A stretch of DNA of 8,131 bases, taken from positions 1-8,131 of the forward strand of contig JAFOEH010000088.1 in assembly GCA_017380275.1 (NCBI GenBank), in the 5' to 3' direction. Under the pieces are notes generated by a model. The model had not been told where the DNA came from. It was given only the letters and a program-made list of their open reading frames with translations, and ran no database searches. Source of the stretch: Alistipes sp. (GTDB lineage Bacteria; Bacteroidota; Bacteroidia; Bacteroidales; Rikenellaceae). The position numbers and the translations under genes are program-made. Of the stretch, positions 1-8,131 are shown piece after piece (the stretch's first letter is position 1; each line of letters begins with the position of its first letter).

Positions 1-1659
<1,659 letters not shown>

Positions 1660-1680
1660 TTAGTTTCCGTGAAATCTTGG

Positions 1681-1711
1681 CAAAGTTACAAATTTTCGGC
1701 AAGTTTTCACA
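1681..1711 (-). promoter_or_regulatory. Predicted Bacteroidota-type promoter of nifJ
   Basis: On the minus strand TAACTTTG (1688 to 1681) matches the TAnnTTTG -7 consensus of the Bacteroidota primary sigma factor exactly. TGTG (1711 to 1708), 19 nt upstream, matches three of four bases of the TTTG -33 element. Transcription would begin near 1674, giving a leader of about 87 nt. A separate nifJ promoter is expected because a terminator lies between the transporter gene and nifJ. The start of transcription is inferred. Confidence 0.6.
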
Positions 1712-1719
1712 CTTTTTTT

Positions 1720-1737
1720 GTGTTAAAATTTTAACAC
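1720..1737. promoter_or_regulatory. Perfect 18-bp palindrome, candidate Rex-type operator upstream of nifJ
   Basis: GTGTTAAAATTTTAACAC is a perfect inverted repeat of 9 + 9 bp. It lies about 9 bp upstream of the putative -33 element of nifJ, centred near -54 from the predicted transcription start. Compared with the Rex operator consensus TTGTTAANNNNTTAACAA (as I recall it), all defined positions match except the outermost base on each side. Rex senses NADH/NAD+ and controls fermentative genes in several phyla, so a site at nifJ makes sense. A Crp/Fnr-family site (TGTnA-N6-TnACA layout) is the main alternative. The palindrome is directly seen; the regulator is inferred. Confidence 0.5.
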
Positions 1738-1775
1738 CCAAACAATCGTTACACGACACTATTCCGATAGGGATA

Positions 1776-1820
1776 TTTTTTAGCAAAAATATGACCACTC
1801 TGCCCGAAGACGGAGTGGTC
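1776..1820 (-). terminator. Intrinsic terminator of the Na/Pi cotransporter gene
   Basis: On the minus strand 1820-1793 folds into a 28-nt hairpin: an uninterrupted 8-bp outer stem (GACCACTC facing GAGTGGTC), one C-A mismatch, then three pairs (one G-U) closing a UUCG tetraloop with the stabilising C-G closing pair. The T-rich stretch ATATTTTT follows at once (1792-1785). The hairpin begins 36 nt after the transporter stop codon and upstream of the nifJ promoter, so it separates the two co-directional genes. Confidence 0.85.
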
Positions 1821-1856
1821 AAAAAAAACATTTATTGCAAAGAGTTTTTCGAGCGC

Positions 1857-3584
1857 TTACGCTTTTACGGTGATAGCCTGTGAAATATTGATCACAAAAT
1901 CGCCCATTCGCTCGATTTCTGAGACAATGTCGAGATAATAAACGCTACTGTGGTAGATTGAACCATCCTGTTCGATGTGGGTGAGCTCCTCCTCGCGCAG
2001 CGTGTTACGCAACTCGTTGATCTCCACCTCGCAATCGATGGCAGCCTGAAGCGTCTGCTGCGTGATGTGGCCACGGCCTAAGTTGGCAATCATAACACCG
2101 TAGGCGCGATCTAAAAGTGAGAGCATCTGATCGATATTTTCGAGATTGCGCTCCGTGAAGCGTTTGCCGTGAGAGTTGCGGCGCGTGAGGATGCGGCTGA
2201 TAGCCTCGCCAGAGTCGCCCAAGCTCTCCAACTCATTAATAATCTTAAACATTGACTTAAACTCACGCATCGAACTATCGCTCAGATTCTCCTTCGGCAG
2301 GGCGTTCAGGAATGAGGCGATTTCGTACTCGATATTGTCGGCAATCTCCTCGTACTTGACCAATTTGTTGCGATAGATCTCAAACTCCTCCTCCGAAGTG
2401 GCGTGGATAGCCTGCTTGGCATAAGCAAGGCCGCGACGCGAAATCTCGGCGAAGTGGACAATCTCGTTGGATGCCTGACCGAAAGCCAGCTCGGCAGTTC
2501 CGATAGGACCAGCGTCGATGAACTTGAGCTTAACCTTAGACTCCTTACCCTGCTCAGCCCGAGGCTTGTCCTTAATTATGCTTGTTACGAGTTTAGCAAT
2601 GGCAGAGGTAAATCCGCACAGCAAGACGGTGTTGATGGTGTTGAAAAGAGTGTGAAGCATAGAAGTTCCGTAGAGTACGGCCGTAGAGTCAGCCTCGCTA
2701 AGGTTTGCAGCGCTGTAATCGACCGTCAGGGGGTTAGGCAGACCAAAGGCCTCGATAATCAAGCCCACGAGCTTAAGGAACGGGGTGAAGAAGATCAGTG
2801 CCCAGCACACTCCGAAGAGGTTGAAGACCGTATGTGCCAGAGCTGCACGGCGGGCATTGGGTGTGCCGACCACAGCGGCGAGGTTGGCCGTGATGGTCGT
2901 TCCGATATTCTCACCCAGCACCATTGCCGCAGCCATCTGGAAGGGAATCCAACCCATACTAAGCATTATGAGTGTCAGGGCCATTGTAGCACTCGACGAC
3001 TGAAGGACGAGTGTCAAAACCGTTCCTATGGCAAGGAAGATCAGCACCGAGCCGAAACCATACTCGGTCCAGCGGGTGATAAACGACAGCACCTCAGGCG
3101 TTTCGCGCAGGTCGGGCATCGCCTCCTTCATCATCGAAAGGCCGAGGAAGAGCAGTGCAAAACCGATTACGAACTCGCTCATATTCTTACGACGCTCGCT
3201 CTTGGCAATGCTCAATATAAAACCTAAAGCCATCAGCGGAATAGCCAAAATCGAGATGTCGGCCTTAAAACCGAGCCACGACACGAGCCACGCCGTGACG
3301 GTAGTACCAATGTTGGCACCCATAATCACGCCGATGGCCTGAATAAGAGTCAAAAGACCTGCATTGACGAAACCAACGACCATAACCGTCGTTGCGCTTG
3401 ACGACTGGATCACGGAGGTGATTCCCACGCCTGTGAGTATACCTTTGAAGGTGCTTGATGTCATCGATGCAAGAATCCCACGAAGACGCTCGCCGGCGGT
3501 CTTTTGAAGTCCCGAACTCATCATATTCATTCCGTAGAGGAACATTCCCAACGAGCCCAGAAAAGTAAAAATTTGTAAAATCAT
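1857..3584 (-). CDS. Na+/phosphate cotransporter family protein with C-terminal PhoU-like domain
   Basis: A 575-residue inner-membrane protein of the Na/Pi cotransporter family (PF02690 type, like bacterial NptA/YjbB), expected to couple phosphate movement to the sodium gradient. The membrane part (about 1-335) contains the inverted-repeat signature of the family: QSSSATT at 60-66 with GANIGTT at 89-95, and again QSSSAT at 195-200 with GENIGTT at 224-230. The conserved AHTVFNLFG follows at 250-258. After a charged linker (about 336-360) comes a helical PhoU-like domain (about 365-570) with two hallmark acidic motifs, ELESLGD at 451-457 and EIERMGD at 556-562. PhoU-like tails are usual in this family and probably sense or gate transport. 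The ATG at 3584-3582 begins directly with a hydrophobic segment and has no Shine-Dalgarno before it. A terminator follows the stop, and a Pho-box-like repeat array lies upstream. The direction of transport (uptake or, as proposed for YjbB, export) cannot be read from sequence. Confidence 0.93.
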   Translation of the reverse strand: MILQIFTFLGSLGMFLYGMNMMSSGLQKTAGERLRGILASMTSSTFKGILTGVGITSVIQSSSATTVMVVGFVNAGLLTLIQAIGVIMGANIGTTVTAWLVSWLGFKADISILAIPLMALGFILSIAKSERRKNMSEFVIGFALLFLGLSMMKEAMPDLRETPEVLSFITRWTEYGFGSVLIFLAIGTVLTLVLQSSSATMALTLIMLSMGWIPFQMAAAMVLGENIGTTITANLAAVVGTPNARRAALAHTVFNLFGVCWALIFFTPFLKLVGLIIEAFGLPNPLTVDYSAANLSEADSTAVLYGTSMLHTLFNTINTVLLCGFTSAIAKLVTSIIKDKPRAEQGKESKVKLKFIDAGPIGTAELAFGQASNEIVHFAEISRRGLAYAKQAIHATSEEEFEIYRNKLVKYEEIADNIEYEIASFLNALPKENLSDSSMREFKSMFKIINELESLGDSGEAISRILTRRNSHGKRFTERNLENIDQMLSLLDRAYGVMIANLGRGHITQQTLQAAIDCEVEINELRNTLREEELTHIEQDGSIYHSSVYYLDIVSEIERMGDFVINISQAITVKA

Positions 3585-3673
3585 AAATATTAAATATTGG
3601 TATGTTTCAATTATCTGTTTCGACAGGAGCTTTTAGCAAAAAAGCCTTACCCCGCCTACTAAAAAGCACATTG

Positions 3674-3706
3674 CAAAGATAAATGAGAAAAGGAGGACGA
3701 TACAAA
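3674..3706 (-). promoter_or_regulatory. Predicted promoter of the Na/Pi cotransporter gene
   Basis: Minus-strand TATCTTTG (3681 to 3674) is a perfect TAnnTTTG -7 element, and TTTG (3706 to 3703) a perfect -33 element; the spacer is 21 nt. This is the best Bacteroidota promoter match in the window. The transcript would begin near 3667, leaving a leader of about 83 nt. The direct-repeat array begins 9 bp further upstream. Confidence 0.75.
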
Positions 3707-3715
3707 AAAACGGCA

Positions 3716-3770
3716 TTACTAAATTATTACGAAATCCTTACTAAAACATTACAAAATTGTTTCCAAAATA
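3716..3770 (-). repeat. Five phased 11-bp direct repeats, Pho-box-like, upstream of the phosphate transporter promoter
   Basis: On the plus strand the core TTACnAAA recurs at exactly 11-bp steps: TTACTAAATTA (3716), TTACGAAATCC (3727), TTACTAAAACA (3738), TTACAAAATTG (3749), then the degenerate TTTCCAAAATA (3760). The seven fixed core bases match fully in four units and at six positions in the fifth; the pattern stops on both sides. On the strand of the transporter gene the core reads TTTnGTAA. The array spans about -49 to -103 from the predicted start and ends 9 bp before the -33 element, a good place for activator dimers bound in tandem on one DNA face. The 11-bp direct-repeat geometry is that of Pho boxes bound by PhoB/PhoP response regulators. 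The repeats are seen; the regulator is inferred. Confidence 0.7.
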
Positions 3771-3848
3771 TTAATTTTGACACACACCAGCATCCTATCC
3801 CAAATGAGCATCAGCAATTTGGCCGCGCAAGGAAAGTTTATTGCCGCT

Positions 3849-3868
3849 GACACTATTATAATTGTATC
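3849..3868. promoter_or_regulatory. Imperfect 20-bp palindrome upstream of the peptidase operon promoter
   Basis: GACACTATTATAATTGTATC reads the same on both strands at 16 of 20 positions (8 of 10 pairs). It is centred about 40 bp upstream of the putative -7 element of the plus-strand operon, a possible operator position. The AT-rich centre makes chance occurrence quite possible. Confidence 0.25.
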
Positions 3869-3897
3869 AAAAAAGGCTGTGGATAAAGAAAAATTTA

Positions 3898-3905
3898 TAT
3901 TTTTG
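3898..3905 (+). promoter_or_regulatory. Predicted -7 element of the M14-M16-M16 operon promoter
   Basis: TATTTTTG matches TAnnTTTG exactly. No clear TTTG lies 19-21 nt upstream; the nearest G-containing candidate is TGTG at 3878-3881 with a short 16-nt spacer. A start near 3912 would give a leader of only about 23 nt. The weak -33 region suggests a modest promoter or one needing an activator. Confidence 0.45.
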
Positions 3906-3934
3906 CCAAAATAAAACACAAAAAATCCCAAACG

Positions 3935-5722
3935 ATGAAAAGATTAATATTCTGCTGCGCATTGGCACTCGCGCTCTGCATCGGTTGCAAGAGCCAGCCC
4001 TCGCCCGAGGAGTTTGTTACCGATTGTGAACTCTCCGACTTTGTAAAGACTCCCCACTTTGATGAGACGATGGCATTCTTCCACAAATTGGCCGACTACT
4101 CGAAGATGGTAAACATAGAGTCGTTCGGCACAAGTGCGCAGGGACGCGACCTCGCGCTTGTGATTGTAGATAAGGATGGTCTCACCTCGCCTGAGCAGAT
4201 TCGCCGCAAGGGACGCGCTATAATTCTCGTCGAGTCGTGCATACATTCGGGCGAGCCCGACGGTAAGGATGCGTCGATGATTATGTTGCGCGATATGGTG
4301 GTGCACGGCAAGGATGTGGAGCTGCTGGACAACGTGAGTTTTCTGATGATTCCTGTATTCAATGTCGATGGCCACGAGGATTTCCGCGCCACCAACCGCA
4401 TCAACCAGAATGGTCCCGAGGAGCTGGGAACACGCAATACGGCACAGTTCCTCAACCTCAACCGCGACTTCCTGAAGGCAGATGCACCTGAGATGCGTGC
4501 GTGGCTGAAGCTCTACAATCGCTGGATGCCTGAGCTCTTTATCGACGTTCACGTTACAAACGGTGCCGACTTCCAATACGTTACAACCTACGCCATCGAG
4601 AATCGAGGCACGATGATGGAGGAGGGTTTGCGCCGCTGGACTACCGACGTTTTCGAGAAACAGCTCAACGAGCAGATGGCAGAGGTCGGCTTTCCGATGT
4701 TCCTCTACGCTTCGTTCAAGGTGCCCAATGCGCCCGAGAAGGGTATCACGGTTGATATTTTCGATCCACGTTACTCAGAGGCATACGCTGCGGCTCGCAA
4801 CCGCATAGGACTGTTGCTTGAGAACCATATCTACAAGCCATACAAGCAGCGCGTGATGTGTACGATCGAGGCTATCAAGGCCTCGGCAAGAATCATCGGC
4901 GAGAATAAGGAGGATTTGATGGCCGCCGTAGAGCGCGCCGACAAGGTGGTCAGCTCGGCCGAGTACCGCAAAACGCCGATGGATTTGGCCTACCGCCCCG
5001 TCAGCCGCGATAGCGTTATGGTTGATTACCTGGCGTGGGAGCGCGAGACCGTGAAGAGCGACCTCTCGGGTGCGGATTGGACACGTCATAACTACGACAA
5101 GCCGATTACGGTGAAGGCGCCGCTGATTACCTCATACGACGCCACTTCGTCGGTGCAACTACCAGAGGCTTATATCTTTATGCCGCAGTGGAGTGATGTG
5201 ATCGAGCTATTCGACCTGCACGATATTAAATACACACGCCTTGAGGAGCCGAAGAGCGTAGAGGTGGAGACCTACCGATACAGCGGTGCTACATTCTCGC
5301 CCCGTCAGAGCGAAGGTCGCGTACCCGTCGTGAAGGCCGACTACACCACGCAGACCGAGACACTGGAGTATCCAGCAGGAAGTATTCTCATAGATATGAA
5401 CCAGCCCTCGGGACGCTTGGCAGCGTGGCTGCTGGAGCCATCGGCACCCGGATCACTCGTATATTGGGGCTTCTTCAATCAGGTACTGCAGCCCTCTAAT
5501 GAGTTCTGGATCAGATTGGGATATATGGAGGAGAAGGGCCGCGAGCTGCTGGCAAAAGATCCTGCGCTGAAGGCCGAGTTTGAAAAGTGTATGGAGGATC
5601 CCGCATTTGCAGGCGATTCGAACGCGATCCTGAACTTCTTCTACGAGCGTGTGCGCAAGGCGGCACACCAGAACAACGAGGTGCATCCCGCGTGGCGAGT
5701 GATGGACCGCAGTCAGCTATAA
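3935..5722 (+). CDS. M14 family zinc carboxypeptidase-like lipoprotein
   Basis: A 595-residue predicted metallopeptidase. The N-terminus is a lipoprotein signal: Lys2-Arg3, a hydrophobic stretch, then CIGC with the likely lipidated Cys18. It should therefore be anchored to a membrane outside the cytoplasm. The catalytic domain (about 35-320) carries the M14 zinc site HSGE (H104, E107) and the third ligand H206 in IDVHVTNG; NRD at 176-178 corresponds to the substrate-binding Asn-Arg of carboxypeptidases, and E296 in GLLLENH is the likely catalytic glutamate. The C-terminal part (about 390-595) has conserved-looking stretches (MPQWSDVIELFDLHDIKY at 416-433, LLEPSAPGSLVYWGFF at 499-514) typical of large Bacteroidota M14 proteins, but I cannot name a fold for it. 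The substrate is unknown; family members remove C-terminal residues from peptides or cleave muropeptides. It is first gene of an operon, 10 bp from the next. The ATG is chosen because it begins the signal peptide; there is no Shine-Dalgarno. Confidence 0.88.
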   Translation: MKRLIFCCALALALCIGCKSQPSPEEFVTDCELSDFVKTPHFDETMAFFHKLADYSKMVNIESFGTSAQGRDLALVIVDKDGLTSPEQIRRKGRAIILVESCIHSGEPDGKDASMIMLRDMVVHGKDVELLDNVSFLMIPVFNVDGHEDFRATNRINQNGPEELGTRNTAQFLNLNRDFLKADAPEMRAWLKLYNRWMPELFIDVHVTNGADFQYVTTYAIENRGTMMEEGLRRWTTDVFEKQLNEQMAEVGFPMFLYASFKVPNAPEKGITVDIFDPRYSEAYAAARNRIGLLLENHIYKPYKQRVMCTIEAIKASARIIGENKEDLMAAVERADKVVSSAEYRKTPMDLAYRPVSRDSVMVDYLAWERETVKSDLSGADWTRHNYDKPITVKAPLITSYDATSSVQLPEAYIFMPQWSDVIELFDLHDIKYTRLEEPKSVEVETYRYSGATFSPRQSEGRVPVVKADYTTQTETLEYPAGSILIDMNQPSGRLAAWLLEPSAPGSLVYWGFFNQVLQPSNEFWIRLGYMEEKGRELLAKDPALKAEFEKCMEDPAFAGDSNAILNFFYERVRKAAHQNNEVHPAWRVMDRSQL

Positions 5723-5732
5723 TTAACTGAAA

Positions 5733-6968
5733 ATGATTACTTACGATAAACGACAACTTGGAAATGGCCTTACGGTCATAGTAAACCGCGATCGCGCATC
5801 GCGGATGGCGGCCGTAAACATTCTCTACAAAGTGGGGGCACGCAACGAGAGCGCCCATCGAACGGGATTGGCTCACCTGTTTGAGCACCTAATGTTTCGC
5901 GGCACACACGAAGTGCCCGACTTCGACACGCCCGTACAGATGGCCTGCGGCGACAATAATGCCTTCACGAACAACGACTACACCGACTTTTACATCACCC
6001 TCCCCGTCGGTAACATTGAGACAGCACTCTGGCTCGAGAGCGACCGTATGACGGGGCTTGACCTCTCGCAGGAGGCTATCGAAGTGGAGAAACGAGTGGT
6101 AATCGAGGAGTTCCGACAGCGCTATCTGAATCAGCCATACGGCGATCAGAATATGCTTTTGCGCGATATGGTATATAAGAGCCACCCCTACCGCTGGGCC
6201 ACCATAGGACTCACGCCCGAACACATCGAGAAGGCCTCGGTAGAGGAGATACGCGACTTCTACCGTCGATTCTACCACCCGTCGAACGCGATACTATCCA
6301 TCTCGGCCGACATTGAGCCGGAGAGGGTGTTCGAGTTGGCGGAGAAGTGGTTTGCACCGATTGAGGATCGTCCTTATGCGATTCCCTCGATCGAGCCAGA
6401 ACCCGAGCAGCAACAGGCTCGCCGTCTCGAAGTGGAGCGTGATGTGCCCGCAACGACGATAACCATAGCCTTCCAGATGGGCGACCGCCTCTCGCGCGAC
6501 TTCTTCCTCGGTGATATGACTTCGGATCTGCTGGCCGGAGGCGACTCGGCACGACTATACGAGCGACTGATAAAGCGTAAGCGACTCTTCGCCAGCACTA
6601 ATGCCTACATATCGGGCGATGTGGATCGCGGAATGTTTGTATTCACGGGGCAGTTGCTGCCATCGACAACGGAGGCCGAAGCCGAGGCGGCGATATGGGA
6701 GGAGATTGACGATATGAAGGCAGGCAACATCACCGAATATGAGATGGAGAAGGTGAAGAACAAATTTGAGGCAAATACGCTGTTCGGCGAGTTGAACGTG
6801 ATGAACAAGGCGATGAATCTGGGTTACTACGAGATGATTGGCGATCTGGGGCTGATAAACCGCGAGGTGGAGATCTACCGCTCGCTGCAGGCTACGGACG
6901 TGGCCGACTTCTCGAAGCGCACGTTCCGCACAGAGAATTCATCGACACTAATTTACAGAGCAAAATGA
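5733..6968 (+). CDS. M16B family zinc peptidase, catalytic subunit
   Basis: A 411-residue pitrilysin-family protein, about the usual length of bacterial M16B subunits. The inverted zinc motif HLFEH is at 48-52 (H48, H52 as ligands, E51 as catalytic base), and E126 in VVIEEF, 73 residues further on, is the likely third ligand. Conserved NNAFTNNDYTDFY follows the zinc motif at 75-87, as in active members. The second half (about 165-411) is the partner-like M16 domain, but where substrate-binding Arg and Tyr would be expected (compare R288 and Y295 of the next protein), it has I281 and A288. It should therefore need a partner for full activity. No signal peptide is visible, so the cytoplasm is the likely location. 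It starts 10 bp after the M14 gene and its stop overlaps the next start, so it is translated from the same mRNA. Exact substrates are unknown; the family degrades oligopeptides. Confidence 0.93.
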   Translation: MITYDKRQLGNGLTVIVNRDRASRMAAVNILYKVGARNESAHRTGLAHLFEHLMFRGTHEVPDFDTPVQMACGDNNAFTNNDYTDFYITLPVGNIETALWLESDRMTGLDLSQEAIEVEKRVVIEEFRQRYLNQPYGDQNMLLRDMVYKSHPYRWATIGLTPEHIEKASVEEIRDFYRRFYHPSNAILSISADIEPERVFELAEKWFAPIEDRPYAIPSIEPEPEQQQARRLEVERDVPATTITIAFQMGDRLSRDFFLGDMTSDLLAGGDSARLYERLIKRKRLFASTNAYISGDVDRGMFVFTGQLLPSTTEAEAEAAIWEEIDDMKAGNITEYEMEKVKNKFEANTLFGELNVMNKAMNLGYYEMIGDLGLINREVEIYRSLQATDVADFSKRTFRTENSSTLIYRAK

Positions 6969-8131
6969 GACAGCCACCACTGATAATTCCATCGACACTT
7001 CAGGTGCCCGAGGCCGAGTGCCATCGAGCCAAGAACGGGACGAAGATCTACGCCATCGACTGCTCGGAGTATGAGGTGGTGCGACTCTCGTTCGTATTCC
7101 ACGCTGGAACGGTTACGCAGCGTCACCACTTTACCGCATCGGCAACGGCAAATCTGCTGGCCGAGGGTAGCCAGAACCTCACATCGCAGCAGATTGCAGA
7201 GCGGCTGGACTATTACGGCTCCTATTTCGACATCAACATCGACCGCGACTACTCCTACATAACCTTCTGCACGCTATCGAAATTCTTCGAGCAGACGGCA
7301 GAGGTGATCGAGGAGGTGATACTCCGCCCCACATTCCCCGAGGCGGAGGTAGCTACATATTGCGATAAGCGTCGTCAGCAGCTAACGATCGAGCGACGCA
7401 AAGTAGAGACGAAGGCACGTGAGGAGTTTGCCCACGCAATGTTTGGCGAAAGCCACCCATATGGCATATCGTACCCCGAGAGTGAGTACGACAACCTCTG
7501 CCGCGACTACGTCGAAGAGCATTACCGCCGCTGCTACACGGCCGAGAACTGCATCGTCGTGTGCAGTGGTCAGATCAGCGACAAGGTACTGGAGCGAATA
7601 ACATCCATTGCAGAGCAGATTCCTGCTGCCGGGGAGGCTGCACAGATTGAGTTCCCGCCATTTGCAACGCGCCACAGCGGGCAGGTGCAGCACGATGGTG
7701 CGGTGCAGTCGTCAATACGCATCGGCCGATTGCTATTCCCCCGCTCGCACGAGGATTTTGTGCCGATGCAGGTGCTCACTACCCTACTGGGTGGATATTT
7801 CGGATCGCGCCTGATGCAGAACCTGCGCGAGAGGAACGGATTTACCTACGGCGTATTCTCGGCAATGGTGAACTTCCAGAAGGCAGGATATTTAGCCATA
7901 GCGACACAGGTCGGAGTGGAGGTAACAGACGAGGCTCTGCGACAGATTGCTGCTGAGATTGAGCGGCTGAGGGAAGAGCTTGTACCCGACGAGGAGTTGC
8001 AGCTGGTGAAAAACATTATGGCGGGCGAGATGATGCGAATACTCGACGGGCCGTTCGGCATTGCCGACGTGACGACGGAGAACATTCTCTGCGGTTTTGA
8101 CAATGCTCAGATTGCCCGCAACCTCGAACGC
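6965..8131 (+). CDS. M16B family peptidase, non-catalytic partner subunit (truncated by window edge)
   Basis: The first 389 residues of a second M16 protein; family length suggests that only some 20-40 residues are missing. At the place of the zinc motif it has ANLLAEGSQNL (62-72) and no HxxEH anywhere, so it cannot bind zinc in the normal way. The second domain has the conserved segment SRLMQNLRERNGFTYGV (281-297), with R288 and Y295 forming the R/Y pair known to bind substrate in M16 heterodimers. Its start ATG overlaps the stop of the catalytic subunit (ATGA, 6965-6968), which implies translational coupling and stoichiometric production. No signal peptide is seen. By analogy with the Sphingomonas SPH2681/SPH2682 pair, the two proteins should form a clam-shell heterodimer. 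The frame remains open to the window end. Confidence 0.92.
   Translation, partial: MRQPPLIIPSTLQVPEAECHRAKNGTKIYAIDCSEYEVVRLSFVFHAGTVTQRHHFTASATANLLAEGSQNLTSQQIAERLDYYGSYFDINIDRDYSYITFCTLSKFFEQTAEVIEEVILRPTFPEAEVATYCDKRRQQLTIERRKVETKAREEFAHAMFGESHPYGISYPESEYDNLCRDYVEEHYRRCYTAENCIVVCSGQISDKVLERITSIAEQIPAAGEAAQIEFPPFATRHSGQVQHDGAVQSSIRIGRLLFPRSHEDFVPMQVLTTLLGGYFGSRLMQNLRERNGFTYGVFSAMVNFQKAGYLAIATQVGVEVTDEALRQIAAEIERLREELVPDEELQLVKNIMAGEMMRILDGPFGIADVTTENILCGFDNAQIARNLER

Larger units (their letters stand above)
3585..3934. other. Divergent 350-bp intergenic region
   Basis: This AT-rich gap separates the minus-strand transporter gene from the plus-strand peptidase operon and contains one predicted promoter per strand, the 11-bp repeat array and a weak imperfect palindrome. 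In the transporter leader two small hairpins can be drawn: 3629-3645 (6-bp stem, 5-nt loop) and 3615-3626 (4-bp stem, TTCG/CGAA loop). Just before the transporter start, AATATT recurs as a short inverted repeat (3586-3598), probably only AT-rich initiation sequence. I see no tRNA, known riboswitch fold or convincing small gene here. Confidence 0.8.

Noticed and set aside
1784..1791. Second perfect minus-strand -7 match (TATTTTTG) upstream of nifJ
   Set aside because: It falls in the T-tract of the terminator and has no -33 element at 19-21 nt (the nearest TTTG is 28 nt away). If it were real, the 18-bp palindrome would lie in the leader at a repressor-like position, so it deserves a glance in start-site data.
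2403..3227. A 274-codon open frame on the plus strand, antisense to the Na/Pi transporter gene
   Set aside because: It lies wholly within a well-supported gene, its product is highly charged with no recognisable domain, and it has no promoter or plausible start context. It is a by-product of the codon use of the real gene.
3585..3667. Riboswitch or structured leader of the transporter gene
   Set aside because: Only short, weak hairpins can be drawn and none resembles a known riboswitch core.
3749..3931. A 60-codon minus-strand open frame in the intergenic region
   Set aside because: It runs through part of the 11-bp repeats and the operon promoter, and its amino-acid make-up only reflects AT-rich DNA.
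3944..4576. A 210-codon open frame on the minus strand, antisense to the start of the M14 gene
   Set aside because: The opposite frame carries a clear lipoprotein signal and zinc-site motifs; the antisense product has none and is rich in scattered His, Cys and Arg.
6965..8131. Second M16 protein as a broken, decaying gene because it lacks the zinc motif
   Set aside because: The frame is intact, the R/Y region is well preserved, and the start is coupled to the catalytic subunit. It is a normal non-catalytic partner, not a pseudogene.

Overview
The window looks like ordinary chromosome of an anaerobic member of the Bacteroidota. Three things point there. The two best promoters carry the phylum's TAnnTTTG -7 element. 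The starts lie in AT-rich leaders without a Shine-Dalgarno sequence. The protein set (NifJ-type pyruvate:ferredoxin oxidoreductase, Na+/phosphate symporter with PhoU tail, M14 lipoprotein, paired M16 peptidases) is common in gut Bacteroidales. The fairly GC-rich, TCG/CTC-rich codon use reminds me of Alistipes or other Rikenellaceae, but that genus-level guess is weak.

Layout. Positions 1-1587 (minus) hold the N-terminal 529 residues of nifJ, cut by the left edge. Positions 1588-1856 hold the nifJ leader, a promoter, a perfect 18-bp palindrome and the terminator of the next gene. Positions 1857-3584 (minus) encode a 575-residue Na/Pi cotransporter fused to a PhoU-like domain. Positions 3585-3934 are a divergent intergenic region with a promoter on each strand and, behind the minus-strand one, five direct repeats at an exact 11-bp period. 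Positions 3935-8131 (plus) are a tightly packed operon: an M14 carboxypeptidase-like lipoprotein, a zinc-binding M16 peptidase, and a partner M16 subunit without zinc ligands, cut by the right edge.

How the genes fit together. The two minus-strand genes are separate transcription units: a UUCG-capped terminator follows the transporter and nifJ has its own promoter. NifJ oxidises pyruvate to acetyl-CoA and reduces ferredoxin. The palindrome upstream of it fits the redox-repressor Rex consensus closely, which would link it to NADH/NAD+ status. The repeat array upstream of the phosphate transporter has the geometry of a Pho box, so a PhoB/OmpR-type regulator is the natural suspect. The two M16 subunits split the active site between them: zinc ligands in the first, substrate-binding Arg/Tyr in the second. 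They probably form a heterodimeric peptidase in the cytoplasm, while the M14 protein is probably membrane-anchored outside it.

I found no mobile element, CRISPR array, tRNA or rRNA, and no wholly new system. The most novel items are the two regulatory arrangements: the 11-bp repeat array at 3716-3770 and the palindrome at 1720-1737.
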